A DNA stretch of 64,000 bases from Doryteuthis pealeii (lineage: Eukaryota > Mollusca > Cephalopoda > Myopsida > Loliginidae), in contig CM042156.1 in NCBI GenBank assembly GCA_023376005.1, positions 39,949,382 to 40,013,381 of the forward strand. The letters run 5' to 3'. Below are positions 22,279 to 33,731 of this stretch, piece by piece. The position numbers and the translations under genes were made by a program. Numbering within the stretch: the stretch's first letter is position 1; each line of letters opens with the position of its first letter. A model generated the notes under the pieces. It did no database searches, had not been told where the DNA came from, and saw only the letters and a list, made by a program, of their open reading frames with translations.

Positions 22279-22559
22279 TATTGTATCCATTTCTTCAATC
22301 AATAGATATGTATGTATATAGGTGGATGATATCAATTGTTACTTTGAAAGGATTCAACCAAAATTGAGAACTCAAACGTACATATAAAGATTTGCGTATA
22401 TATTTTTACATATACAGACGAATAAGACACAAAACGGGAAAATCATACCAGTGTTAGGTATTAAAACAATCAAAAAATTGTCTTCTGAAAATTAACTCTT
22501 GCTTAACTGTTCTCTTGCTAGCGTGCAAGTGAGATAGAGGGTGAAAGAGAGAAAGATTT

Positions 22560-22567
22560 TGAGACAC

Positions 22568-22622
<55 letters not shown>
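22560..22622. repeat. (TA)n microsatellite
   Basis: TA runs totalling about 60 bases, interrupted once. Confidence 0.95.
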
Positions 22623-22626
<4 letters not shown>

Positions 22627-22639
22627 AGTAAATACACAC

Positions 22640-22860
22640 AAGCGGTGTGTTTATGATATGGCTTTTTTAGCCGACAATTTTTGTGAGACTATGTGCTTAA
22701 TTGAAGTCGTACCTAATTGAAGTCGTACATACAGAGATTGATTTTTCTCGATTTGTTTAGCCTTACATTTAAATAGGTATGCCCGCCCAATTAATTAATT
22801 ATTAATTAATTAACTTTCAAAATTAGGTACGACTTCAATTAAGCACATATTCTCCCAAAA
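22640..22860. repeat. Module shared with the 62.7-kb hammerhead locus
   Basis: ATGTGCTTAATTGAAGTCGT occurs near 22690, is repeated in part near 22720, and reappears inverted near 22825-22850. The same sequence is at 62709-62735 beside the other hammerhead palindrome. A short ATTAATTAATT palindrome lies at 22790-22812. Confidence 0.7.
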
Positions 22861-22862
22861 AT

Positions 22863-22886
22863 ATACATACATATATATATATATAT

Positions 22887-22949
<63 letters not shown>
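22863..22949. repeat. (TA)n microsatellite
   Basis: Nearly pure TA with a few CATA units. It abuts the mariner insertion, consistent with the TA target preference of that superfamily. Confidence 0.95.
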
Positions 22950-22954
<5 letters not shown>

Positions 22955-23840
22955 GGTGTTCGGGAGAAATTTGACAGATTCATAAGGAAAAAGAGTGCTT
23001 GGTAACTACAAAATGTAATAGATTGTAAAGAAATTCAACAAAAACGAAAAATTACATTACTGTTAACAAGTTTCACTCTAAATAACCGCCATTAGCGTTG
23101 ATCACAGCCTCAATCCTGCCCAGAACCTGGAGCAAGTTGATATTTCAGTTTCCCTGGGAAGGGTCTCAAAAACTACCTTAATTCTATCGGGCTTTTGTAG
23201 TACTGGCACGGCGATTGGTGTCTTTCTCAATAGCGCCACATACATAATAATCCATGGGGTTAAGATCTGGGGAGTTCGGAGGCCAAACATTGGGACTGGT
23301 GTAGTCGTAAAAATTCGCCGACAACCATTTTTGTCTTTTCCCAGAGGTGTGTCAGGGGGCCGAATCCTGCTTCCATACAAATGGCCTACCATTGGCTACC
23401 CTTGTTATCAAGGGCTTGACTACAGTGTTCAGCAACTCCACGTAGGCATCTGGGGGTCCTTCAACATTTTTTCCGCAGATTTTCGAAGAATTCTGCTGTA
23501 TGAACGCAATCAGATCGTCTGTTATGTTGCTTTCTTCTAGCCACAGTCTCCATTGCAATTCTCCAGTTAATGCCTGATTGTTTTTACAGTGTTCAGGGAG
23601 CATTGAGCAACAACCATAATCTCCTTATTTTGATGATACATTATTTTGATATTTTATCATGATACAAGTTATTCTCTTCCTTGGTTCAGGTGGGTTCCAG
23701 TCATACATTCTATCAATCATCACGTACATGAATGAAGAAGAGTCCAAGCTTTTAAATGATACGTAGTGTGTGTCAATACCTCCAACCTACGGAGAAAAAT
23801 GACCAAATATAAATATGTCAAATTTATCCAGAACACCCTG
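22950..23840 (-). mobile_element. Internally deleted mariner with degenerate transposase
   Basis: The termini CAGGGTGTTCGGGAGAAATTT and the inverted AATTTATCCAGAACACCCTG are flanked by TA on both sides. Minus-strand frames at 23603-23352 and 23392-23102 carry transposase similarity: ANGRPFVWKQDSAP (the region of the second catalytic Asp) and, after a frame change, FETLPRE near the C terminus. At 891 bp the element is shorter than a complete mariner. The frame break makes it non-autonomous. Confidence 0.85.
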
Positions 23841-24539
23841 TATATATATATATAATATAAAAATGAAGACTGCCAGAGACCATTTATCTGAAGTCGGCTC
23901 TCAAAGATAAGTAACTTATTTTTATTTCAAATAGTAAATATTGTATTAACACTATGGCTAAATGCGTTAAAATTTCTCCCCTAATACATTTCATTTTACA
24001 GGAACGTATAAAAAGTCACCTATTTAATAGAAAACAGAACCTGTGGACTTATACTAAGTTAAAACTTAGTTTTTTCCCCAGTGTGGTGGACCCGTTGATT
24101 TCATTAGATCATTCACCTGCGTTCCCCAAAGTCTTTTCAGTCATCTTGCCTCGGCTTGTCACTGAAACTAGACTTTGAGGAAGGAGAGCATGCTGTACGT
24201 GTCGCACAAGCGCACAGCATGTCAGCATGTGCAGATATTTCTACAAGTCCCTCAGTGATGAGGAATGGTTATGTGTGCAGGTTTGACGGCCTGGAATCAC
24301 ACAACTGTGAATCTACACGTGGCGATGCTTGAGACCCATTTAACAGCACTGCATTGCCGATTAAACAGCAACGTACCTTGGTGATGTCGTGAGTGACTGT
24401 GCAGCCCCTTTGGTAGCACTGTTTACCCAGACATCTGGGAAGGGTCTTGAAAAGTAGGCCTAAACAAATGCTTGTTCACCTATCAAGCTGGCCAGCAAAA
24501 TGTTCCCATCAGAAGGGCCAAAACAAGAAAATAGTGCAA
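23841..24539 (+). other. Unrecognised region, possibly LINE 5' sequence
   Basis: Mixed-complexity DNA leads into an endonuclease-like fragment, so part of 24180-24540 may be the upstream part of a LINE. I cannot show this directly. Confidence 0.3.
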
Positions 24540-24600
24540 CATAAAACAGGCTAACAATAGCCACCTGGAATGTCCGGACAATCCTCGACCCTTCTTATCT
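24540..24600 (+). mobile_element. LINE endonuclease N-terminal fragment
   Basis: The plus strand encodes LTIATWNVRTILD, the classic first motif of the APE-type endonuclease in LINE ORF2. Frame is lost on both sides. Confidence 0.55.
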
Positions 24601-24925
24601 AATAGACTAGATCTGGTTTGCATCCCCCTAATAAGAAAATTTCCCAGGGGGTCAAAAAGAGGATTTTTCAAATTTCAAAAGAGGATACCCTAAGCTTTTA
24701 AATTTAGACCAAATTTAGCTTGGTAACAATTTTTCCCGGACAACCTTCTTATCTACGAGACTAGATATGGTTTGCATACTCCGCCCCCGATAAAAAAAAT
24801 TTTCCCCAGGGGATCAAAAAGAGGAGTTATCAAATTTCAAAAGAGGATTCCCTAAGCTTTCAAAAAATACCAAATTTAGCTTGGTAATAATTTTCTCCCG
24901 GTCTACCTTTTTATCTACCAGACTA
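24590..24925. repeat. ~158-bp tandem repeat, just over two copies
   Basis: CTTCTTATCTA, GACTAGAT, GGTTTGCAT, TCAAAAAGAGGA and AAATTTAGCTTGGTAA recur in the same order from 24594 and 24742, with a third start near 24906. Confidence 0.8.
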
Positions 24926-24974
24926 ATTCCGACATAAGACCCGTAACGTTAAATAAATAAATAAATGAATAAAT

Positions 24975-25306
24975 AAAGATTTTTGTTTGTTTTGTTTTGT
25001 TTTACGGCATATCAACCTCAGTGGGTCATTTAATGCCGATAAAGTTTTGAAATAAATCAATTCTTAATAGATAATACATTTTTTTTATAAATACATTTTT
25101 CTATTTAACCCATAGATGGGACCCTAACAGGTACTACCACTCCGGGTCAGAGTGGACCAGGGAGCGATGGTGATGAATGGGGTGCTCCACATTCCCCAGA
25201 CCTCCAAAACTGGAACCTCACCATCAGATAGAGTTTAACGTCATTCCCAGGACATGTAGACCCGCAGCCACCGCCTTCTAGCACCCATATGATAAAAAGG
25301 GGTATA

Positions 25307-25310
<4 letters not shown>
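24975..25310 (-). mobile_element. R600-family repeat with (GAAA)n flank
   Basis: It carries the same ordered segments as 9478-9815, from GGCATATCAACCTCAGTGGG to CACCATCAGATAGAG, and ends near GATAAAAAGGGG. A GAAA tetranucleotide run (25308-25349) follows. Confidence 0.8.
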
Positions 25311-25349
<39 letters not shown>

Positions 25350-25680
25350 TGAATAGGATGGGAAGAGAGCAAAAGAATAAAACAAAAGAAAAAGAAAGAA
25401 AGAATGATGAATTGAAGAATGCAGACAGAAAATGTAAAAAATGTAGCTAAAAAAACAAAAAACAATAACAAACAAAAACGAAAAAAAGTCAAGCCTCATT
25501 CGTTTGACTTCACACGGAATATGAAATATCAAACAAGAAAAAAAAGTCACCTTTTCCAAATTTCCTATCAGAACCAGTGGATAGTAAAACAGTGAGAAAA
25601 GAACAAAAGGCTAAATGACGTTTACATTATAAATTACGTCACTGTGATTTGTATTTAATGTTAAACGTCATACATGACAC
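25350..25680. other. A-rich stretch, no gene seen
   Basis: Runs of A and AAAGAAA are followed by AT-rich sequence up to the LINE tail. Nothing else is recognisable. Confidence 0.5.
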
Positions 25681-25682
25681 AT

Positions 25683-26985
25683 CATCATCATCATCATGTC
25701 GCGCAGTTTGCACGGATATCCATGATGATCTCTCGCCAGCCTTCCCTATCATTCATTGACTCTGGCAGCTCCTCTGCGCTGCAGCCAGTATCCCTACATA
25801 ATTGGTCAATGTAGGTCCTGGCTGGGCGGCCCACATTAGCGCGCCCATGCGCTGGCTTCCACAGTAGTACGTCGCTTACGATATCATCCTTGTTTCTCCA
25901 GCAGTGTCTGCATGTCTAGTCCGTCTCACTCGTATGGTTTGTGAGATGGGGGGCAGGTGGCCATATAGTTGCTCTTTTGTGGGGTGCTGCTTCCACGACC
26001 TATCCAGGACCGTCCGTAGCATTCTCGTCCAGCTCCCATCTAGCTTATTCTCAAGACGCTTCGTTAGGGTCCAAGTGGTACAGCCATACAGAAGTACCGA
26101 CACAACCACAGCCTGGAAGAATCGCCTCTTTAGCTTGTTGGGGAGATCGGATTTCCATATGACTGATAGTTTGTTGGTGGCCAACCATGCCTTTCCTATT
26201 CGAGTGTTAACATCGCTTTCTGTGTATGAGATATTACTCCCTAGGTATGTGAATTTTCTACTGACTTAAGAGGCTTGCCGTCAAGTGTGGAGATGTCCCC
26301 TTGCTTTTTGAAGCTCATGAACTCAGTTTTATCAGAGTTCACATAGAGGCCGACGTTCTTTGCTGCCTTCTCCAGGCTGTGTAGTAGTGTCTCAGCCTGT
26401 GTCGGCGTATCGGCAAGGAGCGCAAGGTCATCAGCATAGTCCACATCTGTGACTGTTTGTGCGGGGTATCGCCTGCTTCTTGCTTTCCTTAGTGTGAGAC
26501 CCTTTTCTTTTAGGGTATCTAATGATGTTCTGAGTATGTAGTCTAGGCATATTATAAATATATATGGTGCTAACGTATCTCCCTGTAGGACCCCAGCGGT
26601 GATGTCAAAGAAATCTGTGTCGCCATCAGGTGAGCGTACCATTGCTTTAGTGTCTTTGTAGAGCATCATTATGGCGGCAACCGTTTCTTTGGGGAGACCA
26701 TATGCTAGTAGTATTTGTTCCATTTTCCCTCTGTGTATAGAGTCAAATGCCTTAGAAAAATCTACGAATAGTAGCGTTGCCTCTAGGTTTTTTGCTCGGA
26801 CCCCCTCTATGATTCGTCGTATAGTCAGGATTTGAGAAGTTGTGGATCTGTTTCTACGAAATCCGTTTTGGTTTTTCCTTAGGATTTTCTCTATTTCGGG
26901 TCGGATGCGATTAAGAAGAAGGGCATTATATATCTTAGCTGCAATAGCAGTAAGAGTTATGCCTCTGTAGTTTTTGGCAATTCAA
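25683..26985 (-). mobile_element. 5'-truncated RTE-like LINE, reverse transcriptase
   Basis: The minus strand encodes a reverse transcriptase: FVDFSKAFDSIHRGKM, then AGVLQGDTLAPYIFI, then DVDYADDLALL, the polymerase centre with YADD. The sequence then runs through SDKTEFMSF and, after a frame change near 26240, SVLLYGCTTWTLTK. The C-terminal part near 25700-25860 includes GRPARTYIDQL and MNDREGW. The 3' end terminates in a (GAT)n tract (25683-25697). N-terminal endonuclease is absent and frameshifts are present, so the copy is dead. Related 3' ends are at 58140-58375 and 63670-63870. Confidence 0.88.
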
Positions 26986-27954
26986 TTCATCCTCCCCTCC
27001 TCCCAAATGACACATACGTCGGCATATAAGTCGCACATTCGAATAAATTAATAAATCTATTCATATATAAAGAACAATTGTTTTGTATGTATGTAAGTAT
27101 GTCCGGATGATTCCAAACGTGAAAACTTTCTATGCTCTTGCTGCGCTAAGGTGTGCCGAACAGCTGGTGGTCTCAGACGTCACATGAGATTCCACAGTAA
27201 TGCGTATAGCGTGCCTGTCGTCTCAGTTGATACTGATCGTCACGAGTGCAAAATTTAGTCAAAGATATGCAAGTCACTGACAGTGAGGGGGGATTCATCA
27301 ACGAGCTCACGAGCGGACAATGAATGAAGGAGTGGCATTCATCTGACAAGACGTTGCGATCAACATGTCCAGATGAAACTATAAAAATAAAACAATCAAC
27401 GATGAAGTAAATACATATACACATTAAATATCACCAATTCTTGCTTTTTGGACAAAACTTATGAAGATTTGATTTATATGCGAAGTTATTTAAAAATCAA
27501 AATATACATAGAAATAGAATTGAAATTCTATTTAAAAATGTTCAGAATTTGTGAATCTCAAAAGTAAACAAATCAATACACCAGAGTTCCCCCCTCTACT
27601 CAGGCGTCGCTGGGTAGCCGTTTCTAGTAAATGAATAAATAAGCAATTGATATCCCTGTTGGATTATTTCGTGGATATAAGCCGTGCTGCAATACACCAC
27701 TTAAATTCATAGACTAAGCGAGGTCACGGGTTTTAAACCTCAGCCAATCAACAGCACGAATATGTAGCTGGTTATCTACTTAATCGCTGATACATTTGCA
27801 ATCATTGACGAAGGACTTGCAAGACTGAGGAGCCTCAAGGAACAACTAAAGGATTCTTTACAAAAGATCGCGATCTGCTTGACACAAAGGATATCCACTG
27901 GACAAGCGCTCTTGCTTGAAGACTAAAGGATGGCCACAAAAATCGTAACAGTCC
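26986..27954. other. No recognised feature
   Basis: AT-rich to mixed sequence. Around 27590-27640 the CTCAGGCGTCGCTGGGTAGC string resembles the hairpin repeat near 15985 in inverted orientation. Confidence 0.4.
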
Positions 27955-28080
27955 CGTTGTGGTGTAATGGTTAGCAAGCTAGTCTCGCAGATTCGCTACT
28001 ACTGAAAAGCGAGTTCGATCCTCGCTGAATGCTTCTTAATTGTGACCTTGTGTCAAATCCTACCTGTTGGGTAAATAATT
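27955..28080 (+). mobile_element. tRNA-like SINE head with short tail
   Basis: GTTGTGGTGTAATGGTTAGCA (A box) and GAGTTCGATCCTCG (B box) are followed by TGTGACCTTGTGTCAAATCC. The tail is family B-like. A tRNA gene is unlikely because the 3' half does not close an acceptor stem. Confidence 0.65.
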
Positions 28081-28500
28081 TAAACAAGCAATTGGTGTTA
28101 TTACTGGGAGAGGGTGAGATCTACCGAAACCCGAAACGAGGCTTAGAGAATTTGCAATGAGTAGCAATTCAAAAAATATCCAGTGTATGTATTGTATGGT
28201 CAAGGCTTGGTCGTTTGCGCAATTCCTACTTGATCACTCCCCCCCATTCATGCCTGCTCTTGTACTCCTTATTTACTAGTTTGCCACTGTAGCGGACTAG
28301 CTATGGTTTTGACGAGTGAAGGTTGTCTTCGTTTATTTTTACTTTTGTAAACCACAACTCGACAGCATTTTTAGTTTAGGTTGAACAAACCCAGACACTT
28401 TGTTTTTTGAGCCTGTGTGCCGAATGATATATCCTGGTTTGGATATATATATATATATAAGGTAGAGGAGGGCTCTTACCTTTCTGAAGAGGTGCAGTCG
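28081..28500. other. No recognised feature
   Basis: Unremarkable sequence with a short TA run at 28443-28458. Confidence 0.4.
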
Positions 28501-28504
28501 GTGT

Positions 28505-28655
28505 ATTCTACAACTTCAGCCGACAGGGCAGGTAAATAGTACGACAGGATTGACATTTTAATCATGGTTAGGCAACCAGTCTAGGAGAAAGAAAACTGAA
28601 TTTAAACCTGTTAAGCACCGCTAAAGAATTGATCTTGTGTCACTTGTATGATAAA
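28505..28655 (+). mobile_element. Family B SINE, 5'-truncated
   Basis: CAGTCTAGGAGAAAGAAAACT and TGATCTTGTGTCAC are the family B body and tail. Confidence 0.6.
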
Positions 28656-28669
28656 TGACATTAAAAAAA

Positions 28670-28790
28670 AGTAACAGTGAGTAGTATTATCTGTGTTATT
28701 CGGACTATTGTCCCCATTTTCATTGTTATTTGTATAACGTTTCGGTCGATATGCCCTCCGGCCTTCTTCAGGTATTTCTTGTCGGACTCG
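28670..28790 (-). repeat. Dispersed repeat with CGTTTCGG motif
   Basis: ATTATCTGTGTTATTCGGACT and TATAACGTTTCGG recur at 55050-55135 and 63925-64000 in the plus orientation of each copy. The flanking CTGAAGAAGGCC string on the minus strand is typical of some Penelope-like or SINE ends but does not fold into a consensus hammerhead. Confidence 0.5.
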
Positions 28791-29611
28791 GGAACCTTCT
28801 TTTCGAACTCGGGAACTTTCTTGTCGTAATCGGGAGCCATCAACGAACTTTGAACCCAACCCATTATTTAGTCCACGGGGGTATCCTGTTCTCATTTCGC
28901 TAACCATAGCTGGGGTAGGAGTTGTGTTAATTATTTTTCTAACTGCCTTCACTCAGGATTGAACTCGGGTTCCAGAGATAACTGTCACTTCGAACTGTCT
29001 TAACCTAACTACCTTATCCACTAGGCAGGTAATACTAATCTTCAAGCCTCATCTCAAACAATCAGAGAAATAATAACAGTAAATATAGTTTAAAATTAAA
29101 ACAATGGGATCAAGGGAAATAACTCTGAAATAATTTTCGTAATTCATTCCCTTGGATTATTCGCGATGACTTCTTTTTTTTTTTTTTTTTTAAAGCAAAT
29201 CTTGAAGGCAGACATATTTACAAAAAAATGTCTTTTTTCCGTGTCCAGAATTAGTGGAACAGCGTTTTGTTGCTATTTTAGCCATCTTTAGTCGTTATGG
29301 GCGAATTATTTTATTGAATATAAACTAATATTTAATTTGTATAATGTATTTCTATCAATTAATGTCATAGAAAATCTAATTTAAAAAAAAAAAATTAAAT
29401 ACCTGATAAACACTTCACATGAAATATTTTATTTAGAATTAGCAGAACTACCTGACGTTGCCTGGGATTTAAAAAGTTAAAAATAAATCTCTTATTTATA
29501 TTCATATATAGATTAATAAACATTCTTTTTCGAGATTTGTTTTATTCTTTATATATTCTTGTTTTTAAGTTGTTTATCTGTATTATTATTTTTGTTTGTA
29601 TTTGTTTCTTT
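28791..29611. other. No gene seen
   Basis: A repeated TCGGGAACTTTCTTGTCG-like triplet of short units lies at 28785-28840, with poly-T at 29175-29191. The rest is AT-rich. Confidence 0.45.
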
Positions 29612-29830
29612 GGACCATATGACCTTTAGGCACCCCTTTTTTATCTCGATTAAGAAAGGACATGTTTTTCATTTACACTGTCAATATCCGGTTGTTTTAA
29701 CAGACGATCTTTATATTTTCTTTTAAAATTATAAAACTAACCCCTAACAACTGGATATTGACGGTGTAAATGAAAAACATGTCCTTTCTTAATCGAGATC
29801 AAAAAGGGGTGCCTAAATGTAATATGGTCC
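29612..29830. mobile_element. hAT-like MITE with ~80-bp inverted repeats and 8-bp TSD
   Basis: The termini are GGACCATAT and ATATGGTCC, and long inverted arms contain AAAGGACATGTTTTTCATTT. The 8-base direct repeat GTTTCTTT lies exactly at 29604-29611 and 29831-29838. The 8-bp duplication suggests hAT-type mobilisation. Confidence 0.9.
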
Positions 29831-29839
29831 GTTTCTTTT

Positions 29840-30322
29840 ATTTGCTTTTTATTATGTTTTGCCTTTATTAATTTGTTTTATTCTTTAATGATTTTTAAAA
29901 AATATATCATTGATTTATCCCCTTATATTTTCATATAGTTTTTCTTTTATCACTTCTTTGGTGACCCTCTGTTACGATGTCCAATTGAGAGTTTGCTGTA
30001 GAGTGTGATGTTGGGCAGATGATGATTCCTCATCCTGGAGATGTGTCCGGCCCAGTGTAGACCTTCATGTTGGTTACTCTACACCTGGTTAACGTCTTTA
30101 ATATTGATGACAAAGCTAAGATGAAAAAATGGATTTGGTTGAATTATTCTATTCATTCTGGAATGTTTTACATGAAGATTGTGAAAAGCACTGTGGTGAT
30201 TAGATGGTAGATGTATTTAAAAAGAGAAAGAAAATGAAAGAAAGAAAAGAAAAAGGAGAAAAAAGAAAGAGAAAGAAAGAAAAAAAAAAGAAAGAAAAGA
30301 AAAAGAAAGAAAAAAGAACCAA
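29840..30322. other. AT-rich stretch with purine-rich run
   Basis: 30218-30325 is a GAAA-rich purine tract. No gene is evident. Frames across it are compositional. Confidence 0.6.
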
Positions 30323-30639
30323 GAAAGAAACGTTAAAGTTAGACAATCCCCAAAATTTGAGCTTCCAATTCCAAAAATTGGTGGAGTTATGTCGATTTTT
30401 AGCTCTCCAAATTTGGTAAGGTTGGCGAAAATTGGGCACTTTTTGTAATCTATTTTTGTCTGTAAAATAAGTTCTAGAGCTTCCCTACTCCTAAGAATTG
30501 GTTTATAACAGCATTTTTGCCCAAGGAATCCAAAAATGCAATAAAAATCTTAAAGTCAACCAATTTTAAGTTATTGATGATTTCTGATTTTTTCATAGCA
30601 AGATCAATATCCCAATGTGGTCACATTTTGTCAAGTACT

Positions 30640-30640
<1 letters not shown>
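30323..30640. mobile_element. Inverted partial copy of the 31052-31609 element
   Basis: TTAGACAATCCCCAAAATTTG through CATAGCAAGATCAA matches 31245-31520 in reverse complement. Confidence 0.85.
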
Positions 30641-30670
<30 letters not shown>

Positions 30671-30831
30671 TATATAAGTGACATTTGATATAATATAAAT
30701 TTTATGCAACAACTGTAACAACTATTATGTTACAATGTTGGGTTGTATACTAAATTTATTGTGAATTGAACATTGATTAAAAGCAACCCAAATTTCTCAA
30801 CCCTTTGTAATATTTTAAAAAAAGAAAAAAA

Positions 30832-30863
<32 letters not shown>

Positions 30864-31051
30864 AAAAGCATTCCATCTTTTATTCTAACTTTTTTGGTTG
30901 TTGAGACCAGTTCAGCACTCAATGACCCACAGACCATACAAAATCTATTTTTGCTCCTGTAAACCTGTAACTTTGGTAAATTGGGGTAAAAAAAAATCAG
31001 TTTACTTACAGCATTTAGAAATACTTCATACCTGACTTTTATAGAATCATA
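30641..31051. other. (TA)n, poly-A and unassigned sequence
   Basis: A TA run lies at 30639-30676 and A-rich runs at 30820-30866. No gene is evident. Confidence 0.6.
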
Positions 31052-31609
31052 TGGGTAATTCCATGTCAAATCATCCAGGCCATATCACCCACCCACTTCA
31101 ATTTTTCTGTAATTTTGTACAGATGTGGACTAGGTTAAAGCTTTGGTTCTGAGCAAACTAAAAAATTATCTTTTCCATACAAATAATGTTCAATAGATAT
31201 GAAATAACAATAGAAAATAATTTTGTCATAGATACAGTGCCACATCGGATGTTGATCTTGCTATGAAAAAAAAAAAAAAAAAAAATTATCAATAACTTAA
31301 AACTGGTTATCTTTCAGACTTTTCTGATAGCATTTTTGGATTCCTTGGTTAAAAATGCTTTTATAAACCAATTTTTAGTTATAGGGAAGCTCTGGAACTC
31401 AGACAAAAATAGATTACAAAAAGTCGCCACTTTTTGTCAACCCCACCATATTCGGAGAGCTACAAATCGACATAACTGCCAATTTTTGGAATTGGAAGCT
31501 CAAATTTTGGGGATTGTCTAACTGTAACAGTCCACATCTGTACAACATTTCAGAAAAATTGTTGGGGGTGGGTGACTTTTTTCTGGATGATTTGACATGG
31601 AATTACCCA
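31052..31609. mobile_element. Foldback/MITE with ~80-bp terminal inverted repeats
   Basis: It begins TGGGTAATTCCATGTCAAATC and ends with the exact inverse GATTTGACATGGAATTACCCA. The repeats continue inward to GTACAGATGTGGAC and GTCCACATCTGTAC. No transposase is visible. Confidence 0.9.
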
Positions 31610-31880
31610 GATACAAATGCACAATTATATATATATAGCTACCTGGTGCTGACTGGATAGAAGGGGGGGGGGCGATAGAAAAGTTAGTCTCGCAGATCCA
31701 TTGATTGCTTTGGTCTTCCATAATTGATTTGTTTATCTTTTAATCCCGAATGCCACCAATTACTTTCCATTCTCTTACTGCTCAAATTCTAATTTTTAAA
31801 TATCCTCATTAATATAAATAAAATCATTATTTTTGTACAAAAAGCAGGATCTGGTGATAGTGAATGTGTATATATATATA

Positions 31881-32012
31881 TATCTGTGCGGTAAAGTAAT
31901 GAGCTGATGGTAGGTGTGGCGCTCCACCTCAGATGCTAAAAATAATCTCCTTGGTCTAGCGCTAGTGAAAAGGGGATAGACTCCCTCGCTGTCTGGCTCA
32001 TACCGACAACTT
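31881..32012 (+). mobile_element. Family A SINE, 3' half
   Basis: It runs from TCTGTGCGGTAAAGTAATGAG to CTCCCTCGCTGTCTGGCTCAT. The head is missing, and a TA microsatellite lies at the truncation point. Confidence 0.85.
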
Positions 32013-33256
32013 AATATAAATATATATTTTATTATAATGGAGATTGTGTGTTTTTCTGTCTGTAACCGAAACTATATTCCTACTCAAGTCACAATTCTCA
32101 TAGTTATTGACATCACATTCTCCTTGATTTTATTTTTATCTAAACCTCAATTATTAATAAAATTGTCTTACATTATTAATACTGTTAACTATGTCTCCAT
32201 ACTGACAACATGCAATTATATTTTATATATACAACAAAATAGCGGTTTACAGTGTGAACGGGAAGGCTAATTTGCATATTAATATTAAAAAATCGAATTT
32301 AATAAATATGTGCTTAGTATTATTGATTTCTAACTGTTTGGTTTTATTTTAATGAATATAAGCAAAAATCTCTTCAATGAATCTTAAATGAAATCCATTA
32401 ACAAGATAAAATAACTGTCATTTTATTCTTTACTTCCTCTTATAACTAAATACTTAAATTAGAAAAAATAATGAAAGACGAGAGTGATGGAAGAGTAAGT
32501 TTCAGTTGTTCCATTTTTTATTATACTCCCTCTGTTTCAAATCTTTTTATCTGTATTCTTATTTAGTTTCATTAGCCTTTCTAATTTAATACAATATTTT
32601 ATGACATTAAAACTTAAATACTTGCACCGGAGGGTGCATATATTTGTTAGTATATATAACATTCACTTAATTTTGTAGTTTCCTCTGGACATATATACAT
32701 ACACACATCTGCTCTTATATATATATCTGCTGCAGTTTCCTAACTGAACTATTTGATCCTGGCCGTTGACCCGTTTAGGGTTCCTCCGCCCAGCATCATA
32801 TGAGCAACACCATTGTCCCAGTTTGGGATTGAAATAGTTTATCATAAATTATTTTGATTTATTATCTAGATATACAAATGAATTATTTATATCATATCTA
32901 AATCTAGATACAAAAAAATTAATGCTTAAGTAATAGGTAAAAGGCACTTTTTGCAATATAACAATTTTTGCTTAAGTGACCCCCCCCTCCTTTCGCCATA
33001 CATGTCTGGTACCAAAAATTTCACCCCACCCCTAATCTATCACATGCATACATATGCACACACAAATCTTCATAAATTCGTTATACAGTTGGTAGAAAGA
33101 GAAATCTTGTACATGTAAAATAAAATCAGGATGTCATTGAATAATTGTATAGATATATATTTATTAAATAATTTGATTTAGAATAACAAAAATAGGTATG
33201 AAAAGTAAAAATTTAATAAAAATCTTCAAAATTACAACACTCAACATACAGAAATG
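32013..33256. other. AT-rich region with scattered old repeat pieces
   Basis: 32500-32660 matches the dispersed fragment at 7240-7438 and 41470-41660. 32750-32830 (CCTGGCCGTTGACCCGTTTAG) is moderately GC-rich but unassigned. CAGAAATG at 33249-33256 is the left target duplication of the next element. Confidence 0.4.
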
Positions 33257-33530
33257 GGTAATTTTCACCTTTAGTTGTTAAAATTCCTAGCATAAAATTG
33301 TGCGTGCACATTATCTGAAATGAACTTAATTGTTATTAAGAACACATTTTATGATATTTTTGTGTTAAAGCATGCAGTTGTATTGTTTTCAAAAAAGTTT
33401 CTAAGATTTGTTTATTTCGCACGGAGACTTTCAAAATAGCTACCGGCTTAGTTCAAAGTGAAAGTCAAGGGAGGTTACTCAAATTGCCTTATTTGCTAGG
33501 AATTTTAACAACTAAAAGGTGAAAATTACC
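33257..33530. mobile_element. hAT-like MITE with exact 8-bp TSD
   Basis: It begins GGTAATTTTCACCTTTAGTTG and ends CAACTAAAAGGTGAAAATTACC. CAGAAATG is duplicated at 33249-33256 and 33531-33538. The GGTAAT termini and the AATTGTTATTAAGAACA interior tie it to the GGTAAT family at 6797, 18842 and 41736. Confidence 0.92.
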
Positions 33531-33731
33531 CAGAAATGAGAGGCAATAAATTTAATCAGAAGATGACCCTATTTACTTTTCACACTATTTGGTTGGTTCA
33601 ATCCTTCTTCTCTATAATGACCTTAAAAAAACAAAAACAAAAAAAAAACCTAAAAAAGACTAAAACTAAAATTGTAAATGATTAAATAAAAAAGATAAAA
33701 TAATTATTTGTGTATAATAGGCACTGATGTT

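Larger units (their letters stand above)
22055..22299. repeat. 119-bp inverted repeat with a 7-base loop
   Basis: Arms 22055-22173 and 22181-22299 are complementary at all but one position (22083 against 22271). Each arm carries a hammerhead-like motif on its own outward strand. Confidence 0.97.

Noticed and set aside
27955..28030. Possible tRNA gene
   Set aside because: Good A and B boxes, but no 3' half able to pair with the 5' end. The downstream tail matches SINE family B.
28715..28775. Fourth hammerhead candidate on the minus strand (CTGAAGA ... CGAAAC)
   Set aside because: The segment between the two core boxes does not form a stem II next to the core, and no stem I pairs across the cleavage position.
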